From: Stercorarius parasiticus
Lineage: Eukaryota; Chordata; Aves; Charadriiformes; Stercorariidae
DNA length: 64,000 bases
Direction: 5' to 3'
Assembly: GCA_013396915.1 (NCBI GenBank)
Contig: VWZL01000610.1
Coordinates: forward strand, 264-64,263
The notes under the pieces were generated by a model, which saw nothing but the letters and a program-made list of their open reading frames with translations, was not told where the DNA came from and searched no databases. Each line of letters opens with the position of its first letter. The stretch's first letter is position 1. The position numbers and the translations under genes are program-made. This document shows, piece after piece, positions 63,307 to 64,000 of this stretch.

Positions 63307-64000
63307 CAGCCATGTGCACTGCCTCATATTGAGCCTGCAGTCAACCAACACCCCCAGGTCCTTTTCTGCCAGGCAGCTTTCCATCCACTCTTGCCCAAGC
63401 TTGTAATGCTACATGGGGTTGTTGTAACCCAAGTGCAGGACCCGGCACTTGGCCTTGTTGAACCTCATACCACTGGCCTCAGCCCATCAATCCAGCCTGT
63501 CCAGATCCCTCTGTGGAGCCTTCCTACCCTCAAGCAGGTCGACACTCCCACCCAACTTGGTGCCGTCTGCAAACTTACTGAGGGTGTACTCAATCCCCTT
63601 GTCCAGATCATTGATAAAGATATTAAACAGAACTGGCCCCAATACCAACCCTGGGGAACACCACTCATGACCAGATGCCAACTCCATGCACCACCACTCT
63701 CTGAGCCTGGCACTCCAGCCAGTTTTTAACCCAGTGTAGAGTCCAAACCACGGGCAGCCAGTTTCTTCAGGAGAATCCTGTGGGAAACTGTATCAAAGGA
63801 AACTGTATCAAACCTTACTAAAGTCCAGGTAAACAACATCCACAGACTTTCCCTCATCCACCGGGTGGGTCACTTTTTCATAGAAGGAGATCAGATTTGT
63901 CAAGCAGGACTTGCCTTTCATAGATCCATGCTGACTGGGCCTGATTGCCTGGTTGTCCTGCATGTGCCACGTAATGGCACTCAAGATGATCTGTTCCATG
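63307..64000 (-). mobile_element. CR1 LINE fragment, continues past window end
   Basis: A minus-strand CR1, the same subfamily as 28836-30250, covering the reverse transcriptase region. Homology begins abruptly at about 63307 (plus strand CACTGCCTCATATTGAGCC) without the rest of ORF2 or the 3' end, so the 3' part was lost after insertion. It is still in element sequence at 64000, where the minus strand encodes MEQIILSAITWHMQD-like text. Confidence 0.92.
63487..63999 (-). pseudogene. CR1 reverse transcriptase, broken, catalytic aspartate lost
   Basis: From the right end: MEQIILSAITWHMQDNQAIR, CLTNLISFYEKVTH, then motif A VVYLDFSK, which breaks off because 2 bp are lost where AFD should follow. 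A tandem 15-bp duplication (63784-63798 and 63799-63813) lies in the same place. Motif B is PQG followed by a 1-bp deletion, so VLGP is read out of frame. Motif C reads FADG instead of FADD (about 63560-63572), removing the second catalytic aspartate. It is inactivated several times over. Confidence 0.88.

Overview
The window reads as a piece of a bird genome, assembled as a draft (there is one run of N). The evidence is four substantial and one short fragment of CR1 non-LTR retrotransposons, with the typical CR1 reverse transcriptase wording ([29 protein letters not shown]) and the CR1 3' terminal octamer-like ATTCTATG. There are also several LTRs of one endogenous retrovirus family, AT-rich sequence with few CpG outside repeats, and no compact gene layout. 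Some repeat wording resembles what I remember from songbird genomes, but I cannot fix the order of bird from the sequence alone.

I recognise no host protein-coding gene, rRNA or confident tRNA. The window is best described as a gene desert or the inside of a very long intron, in which essentially everything recognisable is a dead mobile element. Layout: 1-940 is an old ERV-like repeat split by a 735-bp solo LTR (minus strand) with a 5-bp target duplication. 1846-2500 is a second solo LTR of the same family with its own duplication. 9826-10500 and 23918-24290 are two copies of another dispersed repeat, probably LTR-type. 10728-11387 is a 5'-truncated CR1 on the plus strand. 19809-19987 is a third LTR that runs into the assembly gap 19988-20221. 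26335-26695 is an ERV-like fragment fused to a CR1 fragment at 26695-27587, the latter keeping an open 279-codon reverse transcriptase frame. 28836-30250, 35798-35870, 40640-41040 and 63307-64000 are further minus-strand CR1 fragments. The stretches between are unique AT-rich DNA with short simple repeats.

The regions most worth a second look are two pairs of local direct duplications (43883-44075 with 45741-45930, and 46683-46790 with 48003-48105), a stretch at about 58080-59070 with unusual CpG retention and a cluster of forkhead-like motifs that looks like a conserved regulatory element, and an open, splice-site-flanked candidate exon at 62968-63209. No undescribed multi-gene system is visible, and there is no CRISPR, operon or prokaryotic feature.
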